This document shows positions 34,562 through 44,445 of a stretch of DNA of 64,000 nucleotides, piece by piece (the first letter of the stretch is position 1; every line of letters begins with the position of its first letter). Under the pieces are notes generated by a model. That model worked only from the letters and a program-made list of their open reading frames with translations, searched no databases and was not told the DNA's origin. The DNA is from Tersicoccus phoenicis. Its GTDB lineage: Bacteria > Actinomycetota > Actinomycetes > Actinomycetales > Micrococcaceae. Where the stretch lies: contig NZ_MRDE01000017.1 in NCBI RefSeq assembly GCF_001968835.1, positions 1-64,000 of the forward strand. The letters are read 5' to 3'. The position numbers and the translations under genes were made by a program.

Positions 34562-36267
34562 TGAGGGCGACGTGGCCGGGGAGCAGGATCGGACTGGTGT
34601 TGGCCGTGATCCTCTTGCTGACCGGCTGTTCCTCCATCCCCACCGGCGGCCCGGTGGGGATGAGCAAGGACTCCGGTAACCGCAGTCAGCAGAACCAGCA
34701 GGGGCCGGCCCCCAGCGGACCCCAGGAGAACGGCAGCCCGCAGACCATCGTGCAGGGCTTTCTGCGTGCCGGCGTCGGCAGCCAGGACGAGTACGCAGTC
34801 GCCCGCAGCTACCTCACGCCCGGGCTCTCCAGCACCTGGAAGCCGGACCAGCGCACCCTGGTGCTCTCGTCGGCCCCGCGCGTGGTCACCACCCCCGCCG
34901 CGGGCACCGTGCGCATCGTCATGGCCGTGACGGCCACGGTCGACGACAGGGGGATCTACCGGGATGCGGCCAAGGGCGCCACCGAGTCACTCGACGTGGC
35001 CCTGCAGAAGGTCGACGGACAGTGGCGGATCAGCCGGATCCCGGACGGTATCGTGCTGCAGGCCCGCGACTTCGACCTGCTGTTCAGCGCCTACTCGCTG
35101 ACCTTCTACGACCCCACCTACACGTACGCCGTGCCGGACGTACGCTGGTTCGTCCGCGGCCCCCGGGTCACGACGTCCCTGGTGCGAGTGCTGCTCGACG
35201 GGCCCGCGGACTACCTCAAGGGTGCTGTGGTGAGCGCGTTCCCCGAGGGCACCACGTTGAACACCCCGTCGGTGCCGATCGTCTCGGGCGCCGCCGAGGT
35301 GGATCTGCCGCAGCAGGTGCTCGACTCGTCCGACCAGAAGCAGCGCGAGCGGATGCTCAACCAGCTCTCCGGCACCCTGGTCGGGGTGCTGGACAGCATC
35401 AGTTCGGTGCGGATGCTGATCAACCAGCGCCCGCTCGGCATCGACGCGGGGGAAGCGGCCCGCAACGCCCCGGTCAAGGAGAAGCAGGTGCCGGCCAGCC
35501 AGGTGGCCATCGTGCGCAACGAACTCGTCCTGTACCAGGGGGGTGGCTATCGTCCCATCGACGGCATCGGCTCGGTCGCCCAGGACAAGCCGGTGGACCC
35601 GGCCATGAGTTACGACCAGCGCCGCTTCGCGTACCTCAGTTCCGACCGGCGCCGCCTGATCAGCGCCGCCACCGACGGCACCCGGGGCGTCGTCTTCACC
35701 GGATCCGCGTTGACCCGGCCGAGCTTCGACCCGTTCGACTGGCTGTGGACCGCCGACGGGTCCGGGGCGGGCCTGGTCTACACGGCGGCGGCGGCGGCCC
35801 GGTTCGGCGGCGGGGTGAACGAGGTCAGCGCCTCGTGGCTGCGCGGCCGGACGATCACGAGCCTGCGGATCTCCCGGGACGGGGCCCGTGCCTTGATCAT
35901 CACCGTGGACGGGGGCAAGTCCTCGGTCTGGCTCAGCGGGGTGCGCCGCGCCGCGGACGGCACCCCCCGGGAGCTGACGTCCGCGCTGCCGATCCGGTCG
36001 ACCCAGACGGTGAACACCGGGGCCTGGCTCGGCGACACCGAGGTGGCCGTGATGGGCGCATCGACACAGGCCGACGTCACCCCGGAGGTGCTCTCCCTGA
36101 GCGGGCAGTCGCAGGAACTGGCGCCGGTGCGGGGGGCGACGTCGCTGGCCGGCGGCAACGGCTCCCAGGAGATCTATCTGCAGTCGGGGCAGGAACTGCT
36201 GGTCCGGGTGGACACCAGCTGGTCCAACCAGGCCACCGGTGTACTCGACACGGCCTTCGCCGGCTGA
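34558..36267 (+). CDS. lpqB: Lipoprotein LpqB (MtrAB accessory, GerMN and beta-propeller-like domains)
   Basis: 569 residues; ATG at 34558 overlapping the mtrB stop, with GGAGGAGC before it. A signal peptide ends in the lipobox LLTGC with acylated Cys24. Next comes a GerMN domain (about 190-300, including VRVLLDGPADYLKG) and a C-terminal WD40/beta-propeller-like region (IRNELVLYQGGGYRPI onward). In mycobacteria LpqB contacts MtrB outside the membrane and tunes MtrA phosphorylation. The gene order mtrA-mtrB-lpqB-comF is conserved. Confidence 0.95.
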   Translation: MMRATWPGSRIGLVLAVILLLTGCSSIPTGGPVGMSKDSGNRSQQNQQGPAPSGPQENGSPQTIVQGFLRAGVGSQDEYAVARSYLTPGLSSTWKPDQRTLVLSSAPRVVTTPAAGTVRIVMAVTATVDDRGIYRDAAKGATESLDVALQKVDGQWRISRIPDGIVLQARDFDLLFSAYSLTFYDPTYTYAVPDVRWFVRGPRVTTSLVRVLLDGPADYLKGAVVSAFPEGTTLNTPSVPIVSGAAEVDLPQQVLDSSDQKQRERMLNQLSGTLVGVLDSISSVRMLINQRPLGIDAGEAARNAPVKEKQVPASQVAIVRNELVLYQGGGYRPIDGIGSVAQDKPVDPAMSYDQRRFAYLSSDRRRLISAATDGTRGVVFTGSALTRPSFDPFDWLWTADGSGAGLVYTAAAAARFGGGVNEVSASWLRGRTITSLRISRDGARALIITVDGGKSSVWLSGVRRAADGTPRELTSALPIRSTQTVNTGAWLGDTEVAVMGASTQADVTPEVLSLSGQSQELAPVRGATSLAGGNGSQEIYLQSGQELLVRVDTSWSNQATGVLDTAFAG

Positions 36268-36363
36268 CCGTTCTCCCTCCACAGACACCCGGCCCGGCCC
36301 ACGCTGTCCACGCCCCGCCCCCGGCCGGACCCTTCCGAAGCCCCGGCGTGGCAGCATCGCGGC

Positions 36364-37245
36364 ATGGACGTCGACGCGCCGCCGCAGCACCGCAGACCCT
36401 GGTCCCGATACCCCCGGCTGCGCACGCTCGCGGGTCTGGTCGAGGCCGCGGTGCTCGCCTTCCTGGCGCTGCTGATGCCCGTCTGGTGCCCGCGATGTGG
36501 CCGGGTCGACGTGTCGCTGTGTCGGCCGTGTGCGGCACGTCTGCGCTGTGCCACGGCCCGTCCCTTCGCCGCCGAGGCGTTCGCCCCCGGGTTGCCGGTC
36601 GACCCGCCGCTCGCGGTCACCGCGGCCGGTGTTTACCGGGCGGGCGGCATCGACGTCGTGCTGCTGGCCCTGAAGGACCACGGGCGCACGGACCTGACCG
36701 CTCACGTCGCCGCCGCGCTCGCCCGTGCGGTGACCACCGCAGCGGCCAGGGCCGGGGCCGGGGTCCGCGATCGCCCGCTGGTCCTCGTCCCGGTCCCCAC
36801 CACGCTGCGCGCGCGCTGGCGCCGTGGCTACCACCCGGTCGGGCTGCTGCTGCGGTCGGCGTTGCACCGGGGCCTGCTGCCGCCGGGCACGGCGCTCCTG
36901 CCCTGCCTCGCCGTCCGGTGGGGGCCGGCCCCGTGGTCGAAGGTTCGGTGGGGAGCCGGCGGGGGCGCCCACCGGGGAGCCGGGCGACGCGCCCGGGCGC
37001 GCGGACTCGCCGGGAGCATGAGGCTGCGGTCGAGGGGCAGGCGCGGCGTCTGCCTGCCGGTGGCTGCGCTCGTGCTGGTGGTCGACGACGTGCTGACCAC
37101 CGGTGCGACTCTCGCGGAGGCGCGGCGAGCCCTGAACACGGCGGGGATGCCGGTGCACGGTGCCGCCGTCGTCGCTGCCGTGCCGCCACCGGGATCGGTG
37201 ACCGGCAACCGACCGGCGGGTGAAAATCAGGTGCCGCTCAACTAA
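36364..37245 (+). CDS. ComF family phosphoribosyltransferase-like protein
   Basis: 293 residues. N-terminal hydrophobic helix followed by a zinc ribbon (CPRCGRVD...CRPC), then a type I phosphoribosyltransferase fold with the PRPP-binding loop LVVDDVLTTGATLAEA near residue 240. The RRGYHPVGLLLRSAL segment is typical of ComF. In naturally competent bacteria ComF helps DNA uptake; in actinobacteria its role is unproven. CAGCAT six bases before the ATG may be a leaderless -10. It sits between lpqB and hpf as in Mycobacterium (Rv3242c). The C-terminal 20 residues beyond the Rossmann core look unstructured. Confidence 0.88.
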   Translation: MDVDAPPQHRRPWSRYPRLRTLAGLVEAAVLAFLALLMPVWCPRCGRVDVSLCRPCAARLRCATARPFAAEAFAPGLPVDPPLAVTAAGVYRAGGIDVVLLALKDHGRTDLTAHVAAALARAVTTAAARAGAGVRDRPLVLVPVPTTLRARWRRGYHPVGLLLRSALHRGLLPPGTALLPCLAVRWGPAPWSKVRWGAGGGAHRGAGRRARARGLAGSMRLRSRGRRGVCLPVAALVLVVDDVLTTGATLAEARRALNTAGMPVHGAAVVAAVPPPGSVTGNRPAGENQVPLN

Positions 37246-37334
37246 CGTGGGGTCAGGTGTTGACGAAACACCGCAACGGCATCCGTCGGATGAGCCGGTG
37301 CCGTTGTGTCACCGACGTCAGAGCGGAGATCACC

Positions 37335-38012
37335 ATGGACTTTTCCATCCACGGCCGAAACGTCACGGTGTCCGACCGGTACCGGGAATACGCCGAGGAG
37401 AAGATCGCCAAGATCGAGCCGTTGGTCGAGAGCAGACACCGGCTCGAGGCCAAGGTGACGAAGCAGCCCTCCGCCGTCACCATCGAACTCACCGTGCTCG
37501 GGAGGAAGCCCGTGATTCGCGCCGAGGCCGTCTCCGAGGACAAGTTCAGCGCGTTCGACGCGGCCGCCAGGAAGCTGGCCGAGCGACTCCGCCGGGCCCG
37601 CGACCGCAAGAAGGTCCACCACCAGGGCCACCAGCGGCCGACAGCGGTGCACGAGGCCACCGCCGCCCTCCCGGTCGTCCGGCCCGACACACCGATCTAC
37701 CTGCAGACGGTGGACGACGTCGGTGGCCGCGCCGCCGAGACGGTGCCCGATCAGCAGACCGGTGAGTCCCCGGTCACCATCCGGCGCAAGGTGTTCCCCG
37801 CCGCCCGGCTGAGCCTCGACGACGCCGTGGACGCCATGGAGATGGTCGGCCACGACTTCTACCTGTTCATCGACGAGGACACGAGCACACCGTCGGTCGT
37901 CTATCGCCGCCGCGGTTGGACCTACGGGGTGATCTCCCTCGACGAGGCCTGCGACCAGGACGCCGACGTGCAGGAGGAGGAGCTGGCCTACCGGCCGGCC
38001 ACCCCCGCCTGA
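37335..38012 (+). CDS. hpf: Long ribosome hibernation promoting factor (HPF)
   Basis: 225 residues; ATG at 37335 with GCGGAG upstream. N-terminal S30AE/YfiA domain (DFSIHGRNVTVSDRYREYAEEKI) is followed by a His/Gln-rich linker and the C-terminal dimerisation domain (TIRRKVFPAARLSLDDAVDAMEMVGHDFYLF split across it). This long form pairs two 70S ribosomes into inactive 100S dimers or protects stalled 70S ribosomes. Its position between comF and secA matches Rv3241c. A strong hairpin follows the stop. Confidence 0.95.
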   Translation: MDFSIHGRNVTVSDRYREYAEEKIAKIEPLVESRHRLEAKVTKQPSAVTIELTVLGRKPVIRAEAVSEDKFSAFDAAARKLAERLRRARDRKKVHHQGHQRPTAVHEATAALPVVRPDTPIYLQTVDDVGGRAAETVPDQQTGESPVTIRRKVFPAARLSLDDAVDAMEMVGHDFYLFIDEDTSTPSVVYRRRGWTYGVISLDEACDQDADVQEEELAYRPATPA

Positions 38013-38029
38013 TCGACGCCGCCTCGGCG

Positions 38030-38062
38030 AACGGGCCACGACCCCCGGGGTCGTGGCCCGTT
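38030..38062 (+). terminator. Terminator hairpin after hpf
   Basis: A 33-base perfect palindrome with 15-16 bp arms (AACGGGCCACGACCC and its complement) begins 17 bp after the hpf stop. There is no U-tract. Confidence 0.85.
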
Positions 38063-38173
38063 CCCTGCCCGGGCGAACCCCGGCCGGCGTTGCCTCGCCG
38101 GAGAACCCCGTCCAGACGACCCGTCCGGAAGAACGCGCGGTAAGCCGTGCGGATCGCCACCCGCAGGAGGCCC

Positions 38174-39421
38174 GTGATCACCCGGCTCAGCCGCTCCGCG
38201 GCCCGTCGCATCGCCATCGCCGCGCAGGCTCTGGAGGTTCCGCACCAGGCGCGGTCCTCGTCTGGCCAGGTGACCGCCGCGCACATCGCCGCCCTGATGC
38301 GCCGGATCCAGTTGGTGCAGATCGACTCGGTCAACGTGCTGTGCCGCAGTCACTACCTGCCGGTCTTCGCCCGGCTCGGCCCGTACGACCGTGCCCTGGT
38401 GCACCGGCTCAGTGAGAAGCCGCCCCGTCGGCTGATGGAGTACTGGGCGCACGAGGCGAGTTTCATCCGCCCGGAGCACTTCGCCGACCTGCGGGTCTGG
38501 CAGCGTCGGCGGTGGGTCGGCCTGCCCGGCACCGCCGTCGCGGGGCAGGAGGCCATCGCCGCAGGCCTGATCGACGTGCTCGACCGGTCCCGGCCGATGA
38601 CCGCCACCGCACTCGCCGCCGTGCTGAACCACGACCACGCGGTGGACCGCGTCCAGTGGGGCTGGAACTGGACACCCACCAAACGTGTCCTCGAGCACCT
38701 GTTCGAGCGGGGCGTCGTGGGCTCCGCCGGGCGGACGCCGCAGTTCGAGCGTCGGTACACCCTGACCGACCGGGTGCTGCCGCCCGCGCTGCGGTCGGTC
38801 CCGGAGCCGGACCGGGCGGGCGCGGCGGAGCGGCTCACCGAGGCGGCCGTCCGCGCCCTCGGGGTGGCGACGGCCCGTTCCGTCGCGGACTACTTCCGGT
38901 TGCCGGTGAAGCCCACCACGGAAGCCCTGACCCGGCTCGCCGTCGAGGGCGTCGTCACCCCCGTCACCGTCGACGGCCTGGACCGGACGTACTGGCTGCA
39001 CACCGCCGCCCGCCGGCCGCGCCGGGTGGCCGCCCGAGCCCTGCTCAGCCCGTTCGACTCGTTGATCTTCCACCGGCCCCGGGTCGAGGAGCTCTTCGGC
39101 TTCCACTACCGGATCGGCATCTACACCCCGCCCGAACGCCGGCAGCACGGCTACTACGTGCTGCCGTTCCTCCTCGGTGAGGAACTGGTGGCCCGCGTCG
39201 ATCTGAAGGCCGACCGGCAGGGCCGGACCCTGATCGTCCAGGCGGCGTTCGCGGAACCGGACGCGCCCTCGCGGACGGCCCGGGAGCTGGCCGACGAACT
39301 GCTGCTGATGGCCCACTGGCTGGGGCTCGACGACGTGGCCGTGGCCCCCCGGGGCGATCTCGCCGCGGCACTCGCCCGGGAGCTCCACCCGGCACTCGCC
39401 CGGGCCGTGAGCGAACGCTGA
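38174..39421 (+). CDS. YcaQ-like winged-helix DNA glycosylase (HTH_42 family)
   Basis: 415 residues from the GTG at 38174, which has AGGAGG three bases upstream; an in-frame GTG at 38147 would add nine residues. The HTH_42/DUF1006 pattern is clear: LSRSAARRIAIAAQAL, then RRIQLVQIDSVNVLCRSHYL, YWAHEASFIRPE, and a C-terminal LLSPFDSLIFHRPRVEELF. Gln49-Ile-Asp51 fits the QxD catalytic motif I associate with YcaQ-type enzymes, which excise bulky alkyl and interstrand cross-link lesions. Inserted between hpf and secA, it breaks the order seen in Mycobacterium. Confidence 0.85.
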   Translation: MITRLSRSAARRIAIAAQALEVPHQARSSSGQVTAAHIAALMRRIQLVQIDSVNVLCRSHYLPVFARLGPYDRALVHRLSEKPPRRLMEYWAHEASFIRPEHFADLRVWQRRRWVGLPGTAVAGQEAIAAGLIDVLDRSRPMTATALAAVLNHDHAVDRVQWGWNWTPTKRVLEHLFERGVVGSAGRTPQFERRYTLTDRVLPPALRSVPEPDRAGAAERLTEAAVRALGVATARSVADYFRLPVKPTTEALTRLAVEGVVTPVTVDGLDRTYWLHTAARRPRRVAARALLSPFDSLIFHRPRVEELFGFHYRIGIYTPPERRQHGYYVLPFLLGEELVARVDLKADRQGRTLIVQAAFAEPDAPSRTARELADELLLMAHWLGLDDVAVAPRGDLAAALARELHPALARAVSER

Positions 39422-39522
39422 GCCCGTCGTCAGCCGCCTCGCGTAGACTCGGCGCAGCGCGCGAACCGTGATCACCACGTCCGCGCGGTCCGAAAGAGTC
39501 GAGCACGCAGGAGCGAACAGCT

Positions 39523-42339
39523 GTGCCATCCCTGATCGAACGGGTTCTTCGCACGGGCGACAAGAAGACCCTCAAGCGGTTGCAGTCCTTCGTGGACGCG
39601 ATCAACGCGCTGGAGGACGACTTCCGGGAGATGTCCGACGCCGAGCTGCGTGCGGAGACCGACACGCTGCGGCAGCGGTACCAGGACGGCGAGACGCTCG
39701 ACGACCTGCTACCGGAGGCGTTCGCCGCGGTGCGGGAGGCCGCCGGCCGCACCCTGGGGCAACGGCACTTCGACGTGCAGCTGATGGGCGGCGCGGCCCT
39801 GCACCTGGGCAACATCGCGGAGATGAAGACCGGTGAGGGCAAGACCCTGGTCGCCACCGCCCCCGCGTACCTGAACGCGCTGACCGGCAAGGGCGTGCAC
39901 GTCATCACGGTCAACGACTACCTGGCCGGCTACCAGAGCGAGCTGATGGGCCGCGTCTTCCGGTTCCTCGGCATGTCCACCGGCTGCATCCTGGCGAACA
40001 TGGACCCGGCGCAGCGACGCGAGCAGTACGCCGCCGACATCACCTACGGGACGAACAACGAGTTCGGGTTCGACTACCTGCGCGACAACATGGCGTGGGC
40101 GCCGGACGAGTTGGTCCAGCGCGGTCACCACTTCGCGATCGTCGACGAGGTCGACTCCATCCTCATCGACGAGGCCCGGACCCCGCTGATCATCTCCGGT
40201 CCCGCCTCGGGGGACGCCAACCGCTGGTACGGCGAGTTCGCCAAGGTCGTGCTGCGGCTGGACGCCGGCACCGACTACGAGGTGGACGAGAAGAAGCGCA
40301 CCATCGGCGTGCTCGAGGGCGGCATCGAGAAGGTCGAGGACTACCTCGGCATCGAGAACCTCTACGAGTCGGCGAACACCCCGCTGATCGGATTCCTGAA
40401 CAACGCCATCAAGGCCAAGGAGCTGTTCAAGCGGGACAAGGACTACGTCGTGCTCGACGGCGAGGTGCTCATCGTCGACGAGCACACCGGCCGCATCCTC
40501 GCGGGCCGACGCTACAACGAGGGGGTGCACCAGGCGATCGAGGCCAAGGAGGCCGTCGAGATCAAGGCCGAGAACCAGACGCTGGCCACGATCACCCTGC
40601 AGAACTACTTCCGGCTCTACGAGAAGCTCTCCGGCATGACCGGTACCGCCGAGACGGAGGCCGCCGAGTTCGTCAACACCTACAAGCTCGGCGTGGTCGT
40701 GATCCCGACCAACAAGCCGATGGCCCGCGAGGACCGCACCGACCTCGTGTACAAGAACGAGGTGGTCAAGTTCGAGGCCGTCGTCGAGGACATCGCGGGT
40801 CGGCACGGGGCAGGTCAGCCGGTACTGGTGGGCACCACCAGCGTGGAGAAGAGCGAGTACCTCTCGAAGCTGCTGGCCAAACGCGGCATCCGGCACGAGG
40901 TCCTCAACGCCAAGAACCACGCCCGGGAGGCGGCGATCGTCGCCCAGGCCGGCCGGAAGGGCGCCGTGACCGTGGCCACCAACATGGCCGGCCGCGGCAC
41001 CGACATCATGCTCGGCGGAAACGCCGAGTTCAACGCCATCGCCGCCCTGCACGAGCGGGGCCTGGACCCGAACGAGAACCCCGAGGCGTACGAGACCGCG
41101 TGGCCGGCCGCCCTGGAGAAGGCGAACCAGGCGGTGCAGACCGAGCACGCCGCGGTGCTCGAACTGGGTGGGCTCTACGTGCTGGGCACCGAACGGCACG
41201 AGTCGCGCCGGATCGACAACCAGCTGCGCGGCCGGTCCGGTCGGCAGGGCGACCCCGGCGAGTCCCGGTTCTACCTCTCACTCACCGACGACCTGATGCG
41301 CCTGTTCAACTCCGGCGCGGCCGAGCGGCTGATGAACAGCTCCGCCATCCCGGACGACGTGCCGATCGAGGCGAAGATCGTCTCCCGGGCCATCGCGTCC
41401 GCTCAGTCCCAGGTGGAGTCCCGCAACGCCGAACAGCGCAAGAACGTGCTCAAGTACGACGACGTGCTCAACCGGCAACGCGAAGCCATCTACGGCGACC
41501 GGCGCCGCATCCTGGAGGGCGAGAACCTCGAGGGCATGGTGGAGAACTTCCTCACCGGCGTGATCCGCGACGTGGTCGAGGCCGCGACGGCGGAGGGCCA
41601 CAGCGAGGACTGGGACTGGGACCTGCTCTGGGCCAACCTCACCACCCTCTACCCCGTGAGCCTGACGCAGGAGGACATCTTCGCCGAGGCGGGGGGTCGG
41701 TTGAACGTCAAGTCCGACTTCCTGCTCGAGGAGATCCTCTCCGATGCGCGCATCGCCTACCGGAAGCGCGAGGCGGCCATCGGTGCCGAGAACATGCGCG
41801 AACTCGAGCGACGCGTCGTGCTGTCGGTGATCGGCCGCAAGTGGCAGGAGCACCTCTACGAGATGGACTACCTCAAGGAGGGCATCGGGTTGCGGGCCAT
41901 GGCGCAGCGCGACCCCCTGGTGGAGTACCAGAACGAGGGCTTCACCATGTTCCAGCAGATGATGGAGTCCATCCGCGAGGAGACCATCGGCTTCCTGTTC
42001 AACCTGGACGTGAAGGTCGAGCAGGTCGACACCGACGGCGACGGCGTACCGGACCGCTCCGCGCTCGCCGCGGCCGGTCTGGACGCTCCCGAACGGCCGG
42101 CCCAGCTGCAGCTCTCCGCCCCGACGGAGACCGGCGACGTCGAGACCCACGTCGAGCGGGCCGCCGCGGCCCTCGCGTCCGTGCCGGGGGGCTCGCGGGG
42201 TACCTCCCCGGGCGGAGCGGCCGGATCGGCCGGCACCGCGTCGTCGGGCACCGCGGCCACCGGCACCGCGACCACCGGCACCGCTCCCTCCCGTGCGTCT
42301 CAGAAGGGGACGAAGAAGACGAAGAAGAAGCGGCGCTGA
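39523..42339 (+). CDS. secA: Preprotein translocase ATPase SecA (SecA1 type)
   Basis: 938 residues from the GTG at 39523 with AGGAG nine bases upstream; a TAGACT -10 lies at 39444-39449. DEAD motor with Walker [10 protein letters not shown], Walker [19 protein letters not shown], preprotein cross-linking domain, second nucleotide domain with [15 protein letters not shown] and [13 protein letters not shown], then the helical scaffold ([20 protein letters not shown]). It drives secretion through SecYEG. The tail is Gly/Thr/Ala-rich and ends in a lysine cluster. The C-terminal zinc-binding motif of E. coli SecA is absent, as in mycobacterial SecA1. Confidence 0.98.
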   Translation: MPSLIERVLRTGDKKTLKRLQSFVDAINALEDDFREMSDAELRAETDTLRQRYQDGETLDDLLPEAFAAVREAAGRTLGQRHFDVQLMGGAALHLGNIAEMKTGEGKTLVATAPAYLNALTGKGVHVITVNDYLAGYQSELMGRVFRFLGMSTGCILANMDPAQRREQYAADITYGTNNEFGFDYLRDNMAWAPDELVQRGHHFAIVDEVDSILIDEARTPLIISGPASGDANRWYGEFAKVVLRLDAGTDYEVDEKKRTIGVLEGGIEKVEDYLGIENLYESANTPLIGFLNNAIKAKELFKRDKDYVVLDGEVLIVDEHTGRILAGRRYNEGVHQAIEAKEAVEIKAENQTLATITLQNYFRLYEKLSGMTGTAETEAAEFVNTYKLGVVVIPTNKPMAREDRTDLVYKNEVVKFEAVVEDIAGRHGAGQPVLVGTTSVEKSEYLSKLLAKRGIRHEVLNAKNHAREAAIVAQAGRKGAVTVATNMAGRGTDIMLGGNAEFNAIAALHERGLDPNENPEAYETAWPAALEKANQAVQTEHAAVLELGGLYVLGTERHESRRIDNQLRGRSGRQGDPGESRFYLSLTDDLMRLFNSGAAERLMNSSAIPDDVPIEAKIVSRAIASAQSQVESRNAEQRKNVLKYDDVLNRQREAIYGDRRRILEGENLEGMVENFLTGVIRDVVEAATAEGHSEDWDWDLLWANLTTLYPVSLTQEDIFAEAGGRLNVKSDFLLEEILSDARIAYRKREAAIGAENMRELERRVVLSVIGRKWQEHLYEMDYLKEGIGLRAMAQRDPLVEYQNEGFTMFQQMMESIREETIGFLFNLDVKVEQVDTDGDGVPDRSALAAAGLDAPERPAQLQLSAPTETGDVETHVERAAAALASVPGGSRGTSPGGAAGSAGTASSGTAATGTATTGTAPSRASQKGTKKTKKKRR

Positions 42340-42360
42340 CCCGTCCCGGGCGGCATCGGC

Positions 42361-43008
42361 TCAGCCGATCTGCAGGGCGGTGACTCGCCACTGCAGGTGT
42401 CTCAACTCCAGTCGCAGCGCCATTGCACGGCACCGCCCGGGCTCGCTGATCACGAGGCTCAGCTCGTAACGTCGCGCGGTGACCCGGCAGGCATGCACGG
42501 AGCGGACGGTGGCGCCCCGGAACGGCGGGCGCCGTTGCCCCGGGGTGCCCGGCCCGCCCCGTGCCGCCGCTCGGGCTGCGCCGGCCCGGACCAGGTCGGC
42601 GCGCAGCACCAGCGCGTCGTGCACGGTCGGGTCCATCCAGCGGATCAGTTGGGACGCCGGTCGCGCGCCGGCGAGCACCTCGAGGATCGCCTGGCCGACC
42701 GCACGCGTCTGGGCGATCACCCGCCGCGTCGTCTCGTCCTCCAGGGGCAGAACCCGCGCGGGTTCCCGGTCCGGTCCGGTGCGGTCGTCGTCCCCGGCCG
42801 ACGCACCGGTCGCCACCCCGAGCGAGACCGGCGGCGCGACCGCTGACGGGCGGCGCCGCAGCGGGGGAGCACCGGTGCGCTGCACGGGCGCCCAGCGCGT
42901 CGTGATCGGCGGCGGCACCGGTACCGGCTCGCTCCGCCCGGGACTCGTCCGCCCGGTCGGTTCGTCCTGCCGCGGCAACGGTGCCGCGGCACCGATCCCC
43001 GTGTTCAT
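42361..43008 (-). CDS. Rv3235 family protein (DUF6459)
   Basis: 215 residues; ATG at 43008 with GAGGG upstream. The first 75 residues are Pro/Arg-rich and probably disordered. The C-terminal half shows the Rv3235-family pattern: VGQAILEVLAGARPASQLIRWM, VRSVHACRVTARRYEL and CRAMALRLELRHLQWRVTALQIG split by short linkers. The fold resembles a small alpha/beta domain that ends with the protein. Function unknown. The ATG overlaps the stop of the upstream LysM gene (ATGA), so the two are coupled. It converges with secA, 21 bp apart. Confidence 0.8.
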   Translation of the reverse strand: MNTGIGAAAPLPRQDEPTGRTSPGRSEPVPVPPPITTRWAPVQRTGAPPLRRRPSAVAPPVSLGVATGASAGDDDRTGPDREPARVLPLEDETTRRVIAQTRAVGQAILEVLAGARPASQLIRWMDPTVHDALVLRADLVRAGAARAAARGGPGTPGQRRPPFRGATVRSVHACRVTARRYELSLVISEPGRCRAMALRLELRHLQWRVTALQIG

Positions 43009-43787
43009 CGTCCCTCACCTTGCTCGCCGCCGGGCCGCGCAGGGGGGATCCGCAGGACCTGCCCGGGTCGGATCAGCCCGGGGTCCGGCCCGATCACGGC
43101 ACGGTTGAGGGCGTGCCAGCGCGGCCATTGCCGTGCGACCTCGAGATCGGTGGCCAGTGGCCCGAGTTGACGGGCGGCGAGGGTCCACAGGCTGTCCCCG
43201 GCCATCACCGTCGCCGTCGTCGTGGCCGTCGGTGGGTCAGCACGGGTCGGTGGGCGGACCAACGGCGCTCCGTCCGGCAAGGCCGGTGCCCGGGGCACGA
43301 ACCAGGGGTCGGCGCCGGGCGCCGGGGCCGGCACGGCTGGACCGTCCAGGACGGGCAGCCGCGAACTCGTCGCGGTGATGCCCGGGACCGGGTCGGCAGG
43401 GGCCGTGACCATCGGCGGCTCCGGCGTGGCGACGGCCACGGCCGTCGGCGCCCCGGCCAGCAGGTGGGCGCCCAGCAGTACCCCGACCAGTCGACGCATG
43501 AAACGCGGGCTCAGTACTCCCGGGACGCACGGCTCCCGGCCGGTCCGGCGCCGGCGCAACTCGGCCACCACGGTCACCACGAGACACATCACCCACCACC
43601 CGGTGATGGCGATGCCCGCGGCCGAGACCGTGACACCGATGGTGACCTCGAATCCCGCATCCGTGAACGGTGACTGCCGCAGGCGGGTCACCAGGAGGCC
43701 ACCCGCCACCGCATTCACCACGCCGGCGGCCAGTACCGCCGCGGCCACGCTCGCCGACCGCACTCGATTCATCCCGATCACGCTCAT
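43005..43787 (-). CDS. Membrane protein with C-terminal LysM domain
   Basis: 260 residues from the ATG at 43787. Three hydrophobic segments in the first 140 residues (VAAAVLAAGVVNAVAGGLLV, IAITGWWVMCLVVTVV, LVGVLLGAHLLAGAPTAVAV) place the C-terminal part outside. A Pro/Ala/Thr linker leads to a LysM domain, TVMAGDSLWTLAARQLGP through PGLIRPGQVLRIPP, which should bind peptidoglycan. It is coupled to the Rv3235 family gene. Its promoter is the A+T-rich element at 43816-43844. Confidence 0.85.
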   Translation of the reverse strand: MSVIGMNRVRSASVAAAVLAAGVVNAVAGGLLVTRLRQSPFTDAGFEVTIGVTVSAAGIAITGWWVMCLVVTVVAELRRRRTGREPCVPGVLSPRFMRRLVGVLLGAHLLAGAPTAVAVATPEPPMVTAPADPVPGITATSSRLPVLDGPAVPAPAPGADPWFVPRAPALPDGAPLVRPPTRADPPTATTTATVMAGDSLWTLAARQLGPLATDLEVARQWPRWHALNRAVIGPDPGLIRPGQVLRIPPARPGGEQGEGR

Positions 43788-43815
43788 CCATGTCGTTCGA
43801 TTGCGTTTGATGTCA

Positions 43816-43844
43816 TTTGTAGCACTTTGGTCAATCTCAGTAAA
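43816..43844 (-). promoter_or_regulatory. Promoter of the LysM-Rv3235 operon
   Basis: TTTACT (43839-43844), a 17-base spacer and TACAAA (43816-43821) on the minus strand lie in an unusually A+T-rich patch. The predicted leader is about 20 nt. Confidence 0.5.
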
Positions 43845-43855
43845 CGGGATGGCGC

Positions 43856-43867
43856 TACGGTGTGGAC
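43856..43867 (+). promoter_or_regulatory. Leaderless -10 element of the unknown gene at 43868
   Basis: TACGGT (43856-43861) plus six bases (GTGGAC) ends at the ATG at 43868. It is divergent from the LysM promoter, 12 bp away. Confidence 0.5.
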
Positions 43868-44425
43868 ATGAGGTGGGACGCGTTGTTCGAGGACCTGCAG
43901 AGCCAGTGGTCGACGCTGCAGGACCGGGTCCGGGAGAGCGAGATCGCCGAGCGCACCAGGTTGGACCACCTCGGCGTGACGCTCGCCGGCCGGCTGCGCG
44001 CGAGTACCGGGCGCCGCGTCCGAGTGCTGCAGGACGACGGGGAGACCATTGACGGCATCCTCGGGTTCACCGGCGCGGACTGGACGTGTCTGCGGTCCGG
44101 GACCCTGGATGTCATCGTGGTGGCGTCCTGGTGTCGGTCCTGGGAAGGGCTGCATCGCGCGGCCGTCCCGACGCCCTCAGCGCTGAGCGACCGCCTGACC
44201 CTGGCGTCCGCTCTCCGCGGGCTGAGCCGGGACCGCGCCGTCGTCACCCTGAGCCTCGCGACGGGACCCGGATCCACCGCGGTGCGCGGCCGGATCGAAC
44301 GCGTAGGCCGGGACTTCCTCGACGTGACCCCGGTGCATCCGGGAGAACTACGACCGGACCGCGCGGGCGTGGCCACCACGGTGCCGATGACGGCCTGTGT
44401 ACGGATCAGTTCACTGGGCCGCTGA
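43868..44425 (+). CDS. Conserved actinobacterial protein of unknown function
   Basis: 185 residues. I do not recognise the family with certainty. An N-terminal helix (FEDLQSQWSTLQDRVRESEIAERTRL) precedes a beta-rich region, VRVLQDDGETIDGILGFTG and DWTCLRSGTLDVIVV. A helical linker and a second beta-rich part (GSTAVRGRIERVGRDFLDVTPV) follow. The two beta parts look like related small-barrel halves, reminiscent of Sm-like or PRC-type barrels, but that is only an impression. No signal peptide. The start is supported by the leaderless -10. Converges with the BldC-like gene, 20 bp apart. Confidence 0.65.
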   Translation: MRWDALFEDLQSQWSTLQDRVRESEIAERTRLDHLGVTLAGRLRASTGRRVRVLQDDGETIDGILGFTGADWTCLRSGTLDVIVVASWCRSWEGLHRAAVPTPSALSDRLTLASALRGLSRDRAVVTLSLATGPGSTAVRGRIERVGRDFLDVTPVHPGELRPDRAGVATTVPMTACVRISSLGR

Positions 44426-44445
44426 CCGGTGGTGCGCGGCCCGGG

